From the NCBI GenBank assembly GCA_964651385.1, contig CAZYYM010000108.1:1-11322 (forward strand): a stretch of 11,322 nucleotides of DNA, in the 5' to 3' direction. This DNA is from GCA-001735895 sp964651385 (lineage in GTDB: Bacteria; Pseudomonadota; Gammaproteobacteria; GCA-001735895). A program made the translations under genes and the position numbers. The notes under the pieces were generated by a model. The model was not told where the DNA came from. It saw only the letters and a program-made list of their open reading frames with translations, and searched no databases. This document shows positions 1 to 7,874 of the stretch, piece by piece (within the stretch, counting starts at the first letter, position 1; each line of letters starts with the position of its first letter).

Positions 1-275
1 AAATTACCGACAATAAACCCCGGAACCAGTCTGAATATTTCGGATAGCTCGCGAGCTCCCGACGATTCAATCATTTCTCGGGTAATGACACTGACACTGG
101 CCGGTGACTCGAACAGGGGTTTGCTCATTCGTGATGCTGTTAATATGAGTGGTGATTCATCGAAAAAATCTGTCTCCGCAGCATCTAAATTTTGAGCGCT
201 GGATTCATTGGCGCCCAGAAAAATAATGGTGATTAACAGCATAGGTAGTTGATTTGAAAAACTACGGATAATCAC
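1..275 (-). CDS. TonB-dependent outer-membrane receptor, N-terminal fragment
   Basis: Reading the reverse complement gives an open frame that runs off the left edge, so only about 91 N-terminal residues are present. It begins with a signal-peptide-like segment: a basic start, a hydrophobic run (LLITIIFLGA) and a likely cleavage site after SSA before QN. A typical start of a TonB-receptor plug domain follows: LTASRMSKPLFESPASVSVI, then TREMIESSGARELSEIFRLV and PGF. The plug domain occludes the barrel of receptors that import siderophores, cobalamin, oligosaccharides or other ligands using energy from TonB-ExbBD. The ligand cannot be told from this fragment. The GTG at 275 is chosen because GGAG lies 9 bases upstream of it; in-frame ATG codons at 284, 290 and 308 are alternatives with poorer ribosome binding sites. 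It is divergent from cysM. The family call is firm; the exact start is not. Confidence 0.85.
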   Translation of the reverse strand, partial: MIIRSFSNQLPMLLITIIFLGANESSAQNLDAAETDFFDESPLILTASRMSKPLFESPASVSVITREMIESSGARELSEIFRLVPGFIVGN

Positions 276-398
276 AGATGACATCTCCATTTCAGCACGA
301 ATTCGCATGGTATGCTTTTCAGCAATACAGTAATATTAGCAGGTCATTAAACCCATCGAGAAGAATTCCCATCGCCTCACCGGATTCCAGGCAAGACT

Positions 399-1286
399 AT
401 GTTTTTAGAAGATTATATAGGAAATACGCCGCTGGTAACATTACAGCGCTTAAATCCCAATCCGGGGAATCGTATTTCTCTTAAACTGGAGGGTAATAAC
501 CCGGCCGGCTCGGTCAAGGACAGGCCAGCCCTTAGCATGATCAAACAGGCCCAGGCTCGCGGAGAAATATCCCCCGGTGATACGCTAATCGAAGCCACCA
601 GTGGTAACACCGGTATAGCCCTGGCGATGGTGGCGGCGATGCGCGGCTATCGCATGATACTGATTATGCCCGAGAATATGAGCGAGGAAAGGCGCAGGAC
701 TATGCAGGCATTCGGCGCTGAGATCATACTGGTAACGCAGCAGCAGGGCATGATGGGTGCACGTGACCTGGCCTTGCAAATGCAGTCCGAAGGACAGGGC
801 AAGGTGCTCGATCAGTTTGCCAACCCGGATAACACTCGAGCCCATTACGAAACCACGGGTCCCGAAATCTGGCAGCAAACCGGGCAAGGACTGACACATT
901 TTGTCAGCTCGATGGGTACCACTGGCACCATTATGGGTTGTTCGAATTATTTTCGCGAAAGGGCTCCCGATGTACAAATGATAGGTGTGCAGCCTGAGGA
1001 CGGTTCAGTGATTCCCGGAATTCGGCGCTGGCCCGAACCCTATATACCAAAAATATACGATGCGACCCTGGTCGACAGGATCATCGATGTTTCGCAGCGG
1101 GAGGCAGAGGAAATGACCAGAGAACTGGCTCGTTGTGAAGGCTTATTTTGTGGTATCTCGTCTGGGGGTGCGACGGCGGCTGCTATTCGTTTATCCCGCG
1201 AGATAGACGATGCACACATTGTTACCGTGATTTGTGATCGAGGAGATCGTTACCTGTCGACCGATGTTTTTCCAGTAAGCGGCTGA
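399..1286 (+). CDS. cysM: Cysteine synthase B (O-acetylserine sulfhydrylase B)
   Basis: This PLP enzyme makes L-cysteine from O-acetylserine and sulfide; CysM enzymes can also use thiosulfate to give S-sulfocysteine. It is cytoplasmic. The 295-residue protein matches the usual CysM length (about 300) and is a fold-type-II PLP enzyme. K40 in NNPAGSVKDRPA is the Schiff-base lysine. SGNTG at 68-72 is the asparagine/substrate loop, GTTGT at 173-177 binds the PLP phosphate, and GISSGG near residue 253 completes the pocket. The segment QPEDGSVIPGIRRW (198-211) is characteristic of CysM rather than CysK. The start ATG has only a weak upstream AGGCAAG. The exonuclease homologue begins 12 bases after the stop, so the two are probably cotranscribed. 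The cysM-rlmD neighbourhood is common in Gammaproteobacteria. No frameshift or missing key residue is seen. Confidence 0.95.
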   Translation: MFLEDYIGNTPLVTLQRLNPNPGNRISLKLEGNNPAGSVKDRPALSMIKQAQARGEISPGDTLIEATSGNTGIALAMVAAMRGYRMILIMPENMSEERRRTMQAFGAEIILVTQQQGMMGARDLALQMQSEGQGKVLDQFANPDNTRAHYETTGPEIWQQTGQGLTHFVSSMGTTGTIMGCSNYFRERAPDVQMIGVQPEDGSVIPGIRRWPEPYIPKIYDATLVDRIIDVSQREAEEMTRELARCEGLFCGISSGGATAAAIRLSREIDDAHIVTVICDRGDRYLSTDVFPVSG

Positions 1287-1298
1287 CGGGCCAATAGC

Positions 1299-2069
1299 AT
1301 GAATGTATTTGTTTTTGATATCGCAACGGTACCGGATATTGATGGTTGTCGGCGCCTATATAATCTGCATGGGCTTTCCGACGAAGATGTTGCCAAAGCG
1401 GTGTTCCATATGCGGCGCCAGGAGGCCAACACCGAATTTTTGCGTCATCATCTGCATAAAATTGTCGCTATCTCGGCGGTATTGCGGAGCCGGGACCAGG
1501 TCAGGGTTTGGTCACTGGGTGATGAAGAATCCAGCGAAGAAGATTTATTGAAACGTTTCTATAGCGGTATCGAAAAGTATACGCCGACGCTGGTGTCCTG
1601 GAACGGCAGTGGTTTCGACTTGCCGGTGATTCACTATCGCTCATTATTGTATCCGATTAATGCAGGGCAATACTGGGAGAACGGCCAGAGTGACACCAGT
1701 TTTCGAAATAACAATTATCTTGGTCGATACCACGAACGTCATATTGACCTAATCGATGTACTGTCCGCCTACTCGCAGCGTGCTCATGTAGCGCTGAACG
1801 AAATTGCCAGTCTTTGCGGATATCCCGGTAATATGGGTTTGAGTGGTGACAAGGTCTGGGACAATTACCTGCAGGGAGACATCAAATTAATACGGGATTA
1901 TTGCGAATCCGATGTACTCAATACTTACCTGGTATACCTGAACCTTCAGCGCAATAAGGGCCTGCTCGATCAAACGCAATATGAGCAGGAGTGTGCTCTG
2001 GTTCGCGAGACCTTAAGAAGTTCTGGAATGGAACATTTACAAGCTTTTGAAAAAAACTGGACCGATTAG
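1299..2069 (+). CDS. PolB-like DEDDy 3'-5' exonuclease homologue with altered catalytic motif
   Basis: This 256-residue protein belongs to the stand-alone family related to the proofreading exonuclease domain of DNA polymerase B (the DNA_pol_B_exo2 type). Members are predicted to remove nucleotides from 3' DNA ends using two metal ions; the physiological role is not established. Visible motifs are motif I at the N-terminus (FDIATVPD, D7), motif II (WNGSGFDLP, D107), an internal HIDLIDVLS (D150) and motif III (YCESD, Y201 and D205). Motif I in DEDD exonucleases is normally DxE. Here the glutamate position (residue 9) is Ala, codon GCA, one base from GAA. That would remove a metal ligand, so activity may be reduced or lost even though the rest of the fold looks intact. 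The gene lies 12 bases after cysM and 14 bases before rlmD, as an operon member. Its own ribosome binding site is weak. Family assignment is good; activity is uncertain. Confidence 0.85.
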   Translation: MNVFVFDIATVPDIDGCRRLYNLHGLSDEDVAKAVFHMRRQEANTEFLRHHLHKIVAISAVLRSRDQVRVWSLGDEESSEEDLLKRFYSGIEKYTPTLVSWNGSGFDLPVIHYRSLLYPINAGQYWENGQSDTSFRNNNYLGRYHERHIDLIDVLSAYSQRAHVALNEIASLCGYPGNMGLSGDKVWDNYLQGDIKLIRDYCESDVLNTYLVYLNLQRNKGLLDQTQYEQECALVRETLRSSGMEHLQAFEKNWTD

Positions 2070-2083
2070 TAGGAAAACTCACC

Positions 2084-3409
2084 ATGGCTAGAAAACGTCG
2101 GTCAAAGCAGAGACCCGAACCTGCGATTGTGTGCATTGACGCGATGTCGCACGAAGGCAGAGGCATCGCCAGTATCAACGGCAAAACCGTTTTCGTATTT
2201 GGTGCGCTGGAAAAGGAACGTGTCAAGATTCAAATCCAGAAAACCGGTCGCAAGTTTGATCAAGCAACCACCCTCGATGTTATCGACGCGTCACCGCAGC
2301 GAATCGAGGCTAGATGCGAAGCCTTTGAGCGTTGTGGTGGCTGTAGTCTGCAACATTTATCAAATGATGATCAAATCGAATTTAAACAGAAAACACTATT
2401 GGAAATGATGCGGCACGCCGGCGTTAAAGCATCTGAGATTATTCGGCCCCTGACAGCTGACGGCTGGGGCTATCGTCGAAAGGCGCGCTTAGGCGTCAAA
2501 TATGTTCGCAAGAAGGAGCGCGTGCTGGTCGGTTTTCGTGAGCGTAATTCACCGTTTCTGGCTGATATGGCTCAATGCGAAGTTTTGATACCGCGAGTCG
2601 GCAATCGTCTGAGCGCACTCGCGGAATTAATTGAAGGCCTCGATGCCAGGGAAAGCATTCCGCAGATAGAGGTTGCCGCAGATGATTCAAATACCCAACT
2701 GGTATTTCGGCACCTCGAAGCATTGTCAGACGATGATCAACAGAAATTGCTAAATTTCGCCCGGCAGACCGGTTTGTGGATCCAATTACAACCCGCTGGA
2801 CCGGATACGATTACGAATTTATATCCGGATAAACAGACACTTTATTTTTCCCCCGAAGTGGATGGTGATATTCGCATTAATTTCACGGCGGTCGACTTCG
2901 TGCAGGTCAATAACGAGATTAACCAGAAAATGGTGGCTCAGGCGCTGGGTTATCTTGATTTAAAACCACAGGATCGAGTACTCGATTTGTTTTGCGGCCT
3001 GGGTAATTTTACCCTGCCGATGGCTCGCCGATGTCAGGCAGTAATCGGAGTTGAAGGTGATACCACCATGGTCAATCGAGCCAAAAGCAATGCGCTCGAT
3101 CACCAGATTGATAATACCGATTATTTTGTTGCCGATCTTACCGAAATAGATAATAGTCGGCCCTGGATGAAACAGACCTTCGATAAAATACTGCTTGATC
3201 CACCTCGTTCAGGTGCGATGGAAATAGCCGGGATAATCAAACGTTTCAAGGCCAGTAGGATTGTTTATATTTCCTGTCATCCCTCAAGTCTGGTGCGTGA
3301 CAGCCAGATTATCTGTAATAATGGATATAATCTGACCAGGCTCGGGGTGATGGATATGTTTCCGCAAACAGCGCACGTCGAATCGATGGCCGTGTTTGAA
3401 AGAATATAG
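2084..3409 (+). CDS. rlmD: 23S rRNA (uracil(1939)-C(5))-methyltransferase RlmD
   Basis: RlmD (formerly RumA) uses S-adenosylmethionine to make 5-methyluridine at position 1939 of 23S rRNA. The 441-residue length is standard. An N-terminal TRAM RNA-binding domain (about residues 12-70) is followed by the four cysteines of the 4Fe-4S cluster: C78, C84 and C87 in ARCEAFERCGGCSLQH, and C165 in MAQCEVL. The C-terminal Rossmann methyltransferase has DLFCGLGNFTLP (301-312) for SAM binding, LLDPPRSGA (370-378), the nucleophile C398 in YISCHPSSL, and E433 in HVES as the likely general base. All catalytic and cluster residues are present. AGGA lies 9 bases before the ATG. In many gammaproteobacteria rlmD is followed by relA; here a P-II gene follows instead after 154 bases, so the ancestral order is broken on this side. 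Confidence 0.96.
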   Translation: MARKRRSKQRPEPAIVCIDAMSHEGRGIASINGKTVFVFGALEKERVKIQIQKTGRKFDQATTLDVIDASPQRIEARCEAFERCGGCSLQHLSNDDQIEFKQKTLLEMMRHAGVKASEIIRPLTADGWGYRRKARLGVKYVRKKERVLVGFRERNSPFLADMAQCEVLIPRVGNRLSALAELIEGLDARESIPQIEVAADDSNTQLVFRHLEALSDDDQQKLLNFARQTGLWIQLQPAGPDTITNLYPDKQTLYFSPEVDGDIRINFTAVDFVQVNNEINQKMVAQALGYLDLKPQDRVLDLFCGLGNFTLPMARRCQAVIGVEGDTTMVNRAKSNALDHQIDNTDYFVADLTEIDNSRPWMKQTFDKILLDPPRSGAMEIAGIIKRFKASRIVYISCHPSSLVRDSQIICNNGYNLTRLGVMDMFPQTAHVESMAVFERI

Positions 3410-3456
3410 AACTGGCTTTATCCCGTTCAATCAATAATTTTTTAAAATTAATGTTA

Positions 3457-3486
3457 TTGTTGTTAGGCTACCACTGAGTCTAATAT
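3457..3486 (+). promoter_or_regulatory. Possible sigma70-type promoter for the P-II gene
   Basis: In the 154-base AT-rich gap between rlmD and the P-II gene, TTGTTG (3457-3462) and TAATAT (3481-3486) are spaced by 18 bases. The match is moderate and such pairs arise easily in AT-rich DNA. No sigma54 GG-N10-GC element was found nearby. The gap itself suggests that the P-II gene has its own transcript. Confidence 0.25.
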
Positions 3487-3563
3487 TATCCACGTACGTT
3501 CCAATTCTCAGCGGTAAGTGTCATAATTTTGTCCAGTTTATCACCAAATCTCGCGGATGCTTC

Positions 3564-3902
3564 ATGAAAATTGTCAGCGCCATAATCAAGCCCTTTAAAC
3601 TCGACGATGTTCGGGCTGCTTTATCCGAAATCGGTGTGAACGGCCTGACCGTATATGAAGTGAAAGGGTTCGGACGCCAAAAAGGGCATACGGAGCTTTA
3701 CCGGGGTGCTGAGTATGTGGTGGATTACATACCCAAAATGAAAATCGAAATCGCTATCGATGACGACCGTGTCGATCAGGTAATCGATAGCATCGTCGAT
3801 TCTGCCAAAACTGGAAAAATAGGCGACGGTAAAATCTTTGTAACCAATCTGGAAAATGTGGTCCGTATTAGAACCAGTGAGTCAGGTGCTTCAGCGCTTT
3901 AG
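3564..3902 (+). CDS. glnK: P-II family nitrogen regulatory protein (GlnK/GlnB type)
   Basis: P-II proteins are small trimeric sensors of 2-oxoglutarate, ATP/ADP and, through uridylylation, glutamine. They control glutamine synthetase adenylylation, the NtrBC system or the ammonium channel AmtB. The 112-residue length is exact for the family. Visible are the N-terminal KIVSAIIKPFKLDDVR, the T-loop segment with KGFGRQKGHTELYRGAEYVV including the uridylylation site Y51, and the nucleotide-binding TGKIGDGKIFV (83-93). The C-terminal VRIRTSESGASAL is also typical. GLTV (27-30) and the residues around 61-75 resemble GlnK slightly more than GlnB, so the symbol is a best guess. Neither amtB nor glnA is next to it: the hyuA operon starts 177 bases downstream on the same strand. 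The ribosome binding site is weak. Family call is very firm; subtype is not. Confidence 0.93.
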   Translation: MKIVSAIIKPFKLDDVRAALSEIGVNGLTVYEVKGFGRQKGHTELYRGAEYVVDYIPKMKIEIAIDDDRVDQVIDSIVDSAKTGKIGDGKIFVTNLENVVRIRTSESGASAL

Positions 3903-3907
3903 ACATA

Positions 3908-3976
3908 TTATTTAATCCATTTGAACATGGCCAGTATAACCATGATTACTGCGCAAAATATTAGAATTTCGATCAT
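3908..3976 (-). CDS. Candidate 22-residue single-span membrane peptide (tentative)
   Basis: On the minus strand, in the gap after the P-II gene, an ATG-to-TAA frame encodes 22 residues. It starts MIEIL, continues with an almost wholly hydrophobic stretch (IFCAVIMVILAMF) and ends KWIK. A single membrane-spanning helix with positive charges at its C-terminal end is a common layout for small bacterial membrane proteins. Its stop lies 5 bases beyond the end of the P-II gene, so the two are convergent. Against it, there is no convincing Shine-Dalgarno sequence, the peptide is very short, and AT-rich DNA readily encodes hydrophobic runs. No function is proposed. Confidence 0.2.
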   Translation of the reverse strand: MIEILIFCAVIMVILAMFKWIK

Positions 3977-4022
3977 ATTGGGAGTTTACCGCTATTGCGA
4001 TTAAAAATTTGGATCTTGTAGA

Positions 4023-4052
4023 TTGCGCTGATTTACACTACTGCAATTATAT
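4023..4052 (+). promoter_or_regulatory. Possible promoter of the hyu operon
   Basis: TTGCGC (4023-4028) and TTATAT (4047-4052) are separated by 18 bases. This would start a transcript close to 4059, leaving a short leader before the ATG at 4080. The -35 match is only partial, so this is a suggestion based on position and spacing. Confidence 0.25.
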
Positions 4053-4079
4053 TTTTCCTTGTTTCAGGTGCAACCGATT

Positions 4080-6155
4080 ATGAGTAAATCTTCAACTCGA
4101 ATGGGCATTGATATCGGCGGTACTTTTACCGATGTTGTTCTCGAAATTGACGAGTTGCAGCACTCTATCAAAGTATTGACTACCTACTCGGCACCGGAAA
4201 ATGCGATCATCGAAGGGATGCAAAAGGTTTGTGCCAAAGCAGGAATCGAACCGTCGCAAGTTGAGCAAATCATTCATGGCACGACACTCGCTACCAACGC
4301 ATTAATCGAACGACGCGGAGCTAAAACTGCGTTGATTACTACCGAAGGTTTTCGCGATGTCATCGAGATGCGCAGCGAATCGCGGTTCGAACAATACGAT
4401 CTCAATCTGATCTTGCCCGAGCCGCTCTTGCCAAGGCAGCAGCGATATACCGTCAAAGAGCGTATTAGTGCCAAAGGCGATGTGCTGGTTGCTATTCAAC
4501 GTGAGGATATTGAAGCTCTGATTGATCAAATAAAAAATCAGGGTTATCAAAGCATTGCAGTCGGCCTGCTGCATTCGTATATAAATGACCAACACGAAAA
4601 AATGATTCGTGACGTGGTCGCGGAAAAAATGCCCGAAGTGTCTATCTCCCTGTCATCCGAAGTTTCCCCGCAAATGCGTGAATACGAGCGCTTCAATACA
4701 GTTGTTGCCAATGCCTATATTAAGCCGATGATGAAAAGTTATCTCGACCGGCTGTCCGGACAGTTACGAAAAGAAGGCGTTGACTGCGCTATTTTCCTCA
4801 TGCATTCGGGCGGTGGCATTATTTCGATTGAGAGTGCTGCTGAATTTCCGGTACGCCTGGTTGAATCGGGTCCGGCTGGCGGTGCGGTATTCGCTGCACA
4901 TATAGCAGCCCGTTATGGTCTCGACAAGGTTTTGTCCTTCGACATGGGCGGGACCACTGCCAAGATTTGCCTGATCAAAAACCAGACGCCAAAAACCAGC
5001 CGCGTGTTCGAAGTTGCGCGTAGCTATCGTTTCAAGAAAGGATCGGGTATGCCGATTTCAATTCCGGTGATCGACATGGTCGAAATCGGCGCCGGTGGCG
5101 GTTCACTGGCATATGTCGATGCGATGCGCCAGATTCGAGTGGGACCTGAATCGGCAGGTTCTGAACCTGGTCCGGCCTGTTATGGGCGCGGTGGTGAAAA
5201 TCCCGCGGTAACCGATGCTGATCTGGTGCTGGGACGTCTCGACCCGGACAATTTTGCCGGTGGCTCGATTCAACTTAGTACCGAAAGCTCGAGTAATGCG
5301 TTGCGGGCAAGTCTTGGTTCGATACTCGATATGGATTCACAGATTGCTGCTTATGGATTATCGGAGGTGGTCGATGAAAATATGGCCAATGCGGCACGGG
5401 TACATGCTGTGGAAAATGGCGAAGATCTATCGGCCTATACGATGATCGCCTTCGGCGGTGCGGCACCATTACACGCCAGCCGGCTGTGTGAAAAGCTCGG
5501 TATCGAAAGATTACTGGTACCACCGGGTGCCGGGGTTGGTTCAGCGATTGGTTTTTTACGCGCACCTTTCAGCTTCGAAGCGAATCGCAGTGTTTACATG
5601 AAATTATCTGATTTCTCACCTGAAACGATTAAAAAACTGTTAGCGGATCTCAAACAGGAATCGAGAGGGTTTGTGCGTAGCTGTGACGACAGCGCCCAGA
5701 TTCAGACCGAATTCAAGGTCTATATGCGTTATTCGGGGCAGGGAGAGGAAATCCCGGTAATCATTCCGGCTGGGCAGGCGACTAACCCCGACGCTGAAAC
5801 TTTTCAGGACTTATTCGAAAACGACTATTTCGCACTATTCGGGCGTATTGTTGATGGCATGGATATTGAAATTACCGTCTGGTCGGCTAACGCGACCACG
5901 CTAATAGCCGCGGTCGAACCGATTGCCGAACTTGAAGAGATATCAATTGCCGAGAAGGTCGGAAGCCGTGCGATTTTTGACCCGGCCATTGGCGAGGCGG
6001 TTGAATCGGCAATTGTTTTACGCAAGGATTTGCTGTGCGGGCACAAGGTACCGGGACCCGCCGCCATCACCGAAGACGAAACCACCATAGTGCTGCCGTC
6101 CAGCCGTTGCGCATTGCGTCAGGCCGATGGCTGTATCGATGTAACCCGGGCCTAG
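4080..6155 (+). CDS. hyuA: Hydantoinase/oxoprolinase subunit A (HyuA family)
   Basis: HyuA-type proteins are the ATP-binding subunits of N-methylhydantoinases, 5-oxoprolinases and acetone/acetophenone carboxylases. With HyuB they use ATP to activate a cyclic amide or ketone. The 691-residue length is typical. The N-terminal ASKHA nucleotide-binding part shows GIDIGGTFTDVVL (9-21), HGTTLATNALIERRGAKTAL (67-86) and EGFRDVIEMR (89-98). The central part shows VESGPAGGAVFAA (261-273), FDMGGTTAKICLI (287-299), EIGAGGGSLAYVD (335-347) and GPESAGSEPGPACYGRGG (355-372). AFGGAAPLHA (457-466) and PPGAGVGSAIGFLRAPF (481-497) follow, then a carboxylase-like C-terminal domain. ATG at 4080 is preferred, with AGG 11 bases upstream; in-frame TTG (4059) and GTG (4068) starts are possible but less likely. 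The stop is just before hyuB, whose Shine-Dalgarno overlaps it. The substrate cannot be deduced from sequence alone. Confidence 0.92.
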   Translation: MSKSSTRMGIDIGGTFTDVVLEIDELQHSIKVLTTYSAPENAIIEGMQKVCAKAGIEPSQVEQIIHGTTLATNALIERRGAKTALITTEGFRDVIEMRSESRFEQYDLNLILPEPLLPRQQRYTVKERISAKGDVLVAIQREDIEALIDQIKNQGYQSIAVGLLHSYINDQHEKMIRDVVAEKMPEVSISLSSEVSPQMREYERFNTVVANAYIKPMMKSYLDRLSGQLRKEGVDCAIFLMHSGGGIISIESAAEFPVRLVESGPAGGAVFAAHIAARYGLDKVLSFDMGGTTAKICLIKNQTPKTSRVFEVARSYRFKKGSGMPISIPVIDMVEIGAGGGSLAYVDAMRQIRVGPESAGSEPGPACYGRGGENPAVTDADLVLGRLDPDNFAGGSIQLSTESSSNALRASLGSILDMDSQIAAYGLSEVVDENMANAARVHAVENGEDLSAYTMIAFGGAAPLHASRLCEKLGIERLLVPPGAGVGSAIGFLRAPFSFEANRSVYMKLSDFSPETIKKLLADLKQESRGFVRSCDDSAQIQTEFKVYMRYSGQGEEIPVIIPAGQATNPDAETFQDLFENDYFALFGRIVDGMDIEITVWSANATTLIAAVEPIAELEEISIAEKVGSRAIFDPAIGEAVESAIVLRKDLLCGHKVPGPAAITEDETTIVLPSSRCALRQADGCIDVTRA

Positions 6156-6164
6156 GAGACGATG

Positions 6165-7874
6165 ATGACGCAAAAATCAAATACGGTATCAAATCAGATC
6201 ATGTGGAACCGCATGATTTCAGTGGTAGAAGAACAGGCACAGGCTCTGGTGCGTACTGCTTTTTCAACATCGGTTCGCGAGGCTGGTGATCTGTCGGCCG
6301 GGGTCTACGATGTCGACGGTCTGATGCTCGCCCAGGCGATCACCGGTACCCCGGGACATGTCAACGCGATGTGTGATTCTGTGCCGCATTTCATCAGGCG
6401 CATTGGCTACGAAAACATGTTTGAGGGTGATGTTTACATCACCAACGATCCCTGGGAGGGCACCGGTCACCTGCACGATATTACCGTTGTGACGCCTTCG
6501 TTTTATCAGGGTAAGCTGGTTGGATTCCTCGCCTGTACCGCGCATATCGTCGATATCGGTGGTCGCGGTTTCGGGGCGGATGCCAACTCGGTTTACGAAG
6601 AAGGTCTTCAGATTCCTGTTATGAAATTTGCAGAACGCGGTAAGGTCGACATGACCTTGATCAATATTGTACGCACTAATGTGCGCGAGCCGGATCAGGC
6701 AGTCGGGGATTTTTATGCGCTGGCGACCTGCAATGAAGTCGGCCACAGGCGCCTGATCGATATGATGCAGGAGTTCGAACTGGCCGATTTAACCGGTATC
6801 TCGACCTTTATACTGGAAAATTCACGCCGCGCGACACTGGAACGAATTGCCGAGCTGCCGCGTATTAAGGCAACCGGCTCGATGAAAATAGACGGCTATA
6901 GCAGTCCCGTCGAACTGAAAGTTATGATCGAATTTGAGGAGGATCGGGTCACCTGCGATTTCGCAGGGACTTCGGGTCTCGATAAGAAGGGGATTAACGT
7001 GCCGCTGGTGTACACCAAGGCTTATGCCTGTTATGCGCTGAAATGCACGATCGCACCTGAAATTCCGAACAACGCGGCGTCTCTGGCACCGTTTGTTATT
7101 ACTGCACCCGAAAACTCGATCGTCAATGCCGTGCATCCCGCACCGGTGGCTTTGCGTCATGTCATTGGTCATATGATACCGGATACCGTGTTTGATGCGC
7201 TCGATAAAATGTTGCCGGATACGGTACCGGCGGAAGGCGCGGGATGTTTGTGTAATTTCCAGGTATCTTTGCGGCCGCGTACCGATAAACCGGCCCCCGC
7301 CGATGCCGTACGGGCCGAAGTGCTCACATTCAATTCGGGCGGTTCCGGTGCAAGGGTGCATGCCGATGGCATGAACGCAACGGCATTTCCGTCGGGTGTG
7401 ATGACCATGCCGGTCGAGGCCACCGAACACACAGGGCCGATAATTATCTGGCGTAAGGAATTACGCCCGGATAGTGGGGGTGCAGGAAAATATCGTGGCG
7501 GCCTTGGTCAGAACATGGAGGTCGGTGCAGTTGAAGGTCATGAATTCGATTTTTCAGCGATGTTTGATCGCGTCGATCACCCGGCACGCGGGCGGCAGGG
7601 TGGCCAGGATGGTGCTGCCACAACCATTGCCCGGGATGATGGTGAACCGATGAAAGGCAAGGGTAAACAATTCGTACCGGCTGAACGACGGGTCGTACTC
7701 GCTTTCCCGGGCGGTGCAGGGTTTGGCGACCCGCGAGATCGCGACCCGGCACTGGTTCGTCGGGATCTGGCGCGGGGTTATATTTCGGATGAGACTGCCA
7801 GTAGTATTTACGGCCTGAAGAAATCAGAAATCGAACAGATAAACGATGCAACAAAAAGAGGGGAGGCTTTGTAA
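6165..7874 (+). CDS. hyuB: Hydantoinase/oxoprolinase subunit B (HyuB family)
   Basis: HyuB is the partner subunit of HyuA, carrying metal-binding residues used in opening or carboxylating the activated substrate. The 569-residue length is normal. Motifs include NDPWEGTGHLHDITVVTP (94-111), HIVDIGG (127-133, with H127 and D130 as probable metal ligands) and EEGLQIP (145-151). Near the C-terminus are RADG-type FNSGGSGARVHADG, KYRGGLGQ and GGAGFGDPRDRDPALVRRDL, all family hallmarks. AGGAG at 6154-6158 overlaps the hyuA stop and sits 6 bases from the second of two tandem ATGs (6165), so that start is preferred over 6162. Coupling to hyuA is therefore tight. The gene ends TAATAA at the point where the next, now broken, gene should begin. 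It appears intact, with no missing conserved block. Confidence 0.92.
   Translation: MTQKSNTVSNQIMWNRMISVVEEQAQALVRTAFSTSVREAGDLSAGVYDVDGLMLAQAITGTPGHVNAMCDSVPHFIRRIGYENMFEGDVYITNDPWEGTGHLHDITVVTPSFYQGKLVGFLACTAHIVDIGGRGFGADANSVYEEGLQIPVMKFAERGKVDMTLINIVRTNVREPDQAVGDFYALATCNEVGHRRLIDMMQEFELADLTGISTFILENSRRATLERIAELPRIKATGSMKIDGYSSPVELKVMIEFEEDRVTCDFAGTSGLDKKGINVPLVYTKAYACYALKCTIAPEIPNNAASLAPFVITAPENSIVNAVHPAPVALRHVIGHMIPDTVFDALDKMLPDTVPAEGAGCLCNFQVSLRPRTDKPAPADAVRAEVLTFNSGGSGARVHADGMNATAFPSGVMTMPVEATEHTGPIIIWRKELRPDSGGAGKYRGGLGQNMEVGAVEGHEFDFSAMFDRVDHPARGRQGGQDGAATTIARDDGEPMKGKGKQFVPAERRVVLAFPGGAGFGDPRDRDPALVRRDLARGYISDETASSIYGLKKSEIEQINDATKRGEAL
7860..7866 (+). promoter_or_regulatory. Strong Shine-Dalgarno sequence without a valid start codon
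   Basis: GGGGAGG near the end of hyuB is a strong ribosome binding site. Seven bases after it, in the frame of the FAD-oxidoreductase remnant, stands ATA (7874-7876), with GTA just before it. Neither is a normal start codon. This marks where the ancestral gene began, overlapping the hyuB stop. Confidence 0.6.

Noticed and set aside
261..284. GATAATCACAGATGA-like stretch as a Fur box for the TonB receptor
   Set aside because: It matches only a fragment of the Fur consensus, and it lies at or inside the start of the receptor gene with no second half-site.
585..977. A 130-codon minus-strand frame inside cysM
   Set aside because: It is a shadow of cysM, with low-quality composition and no ribosome binding site.
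3409..3430. A possible sigma54 promoter (GG...GC) before the P-II gene
   Set aside because: The GG is followed 10 bases later by TT, not GC, and the position is right at the end of rlmD, far from the P-II start.
3927..4004. A 25-codon plus-strand frame between the P-II gene and hyuA
   Set aside because: It has no ribosome binding site, no coherent composition, and it overlaps the minus-strand candidate; neither length nor content supports it.
4059..4079. The upstream TTG start extending HyuA by seven residues
   Set aside because: TTG is a rare start, no ribosome binding site precedes it, and the extra residues are not part of the family N-terminus. ATG at 4080 has AGG upstream and leads quickly into GIDIGGTFTD.
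6264..6746. A 160-codon open frame on the minus strand inside hyuB
   Set aside because: It covers the NDPWEGTGHLHD and HIVDIGG coding region of hyuB and has no family-like motif of its own.
6822..7430. A 202-codon open frame on the minus strand inside hyuB
   Set aside because: It is antisense to a well-conserved gene, is rich in His, Arg and Cys as expected for a shadow frame, and shows no recognisable domain.
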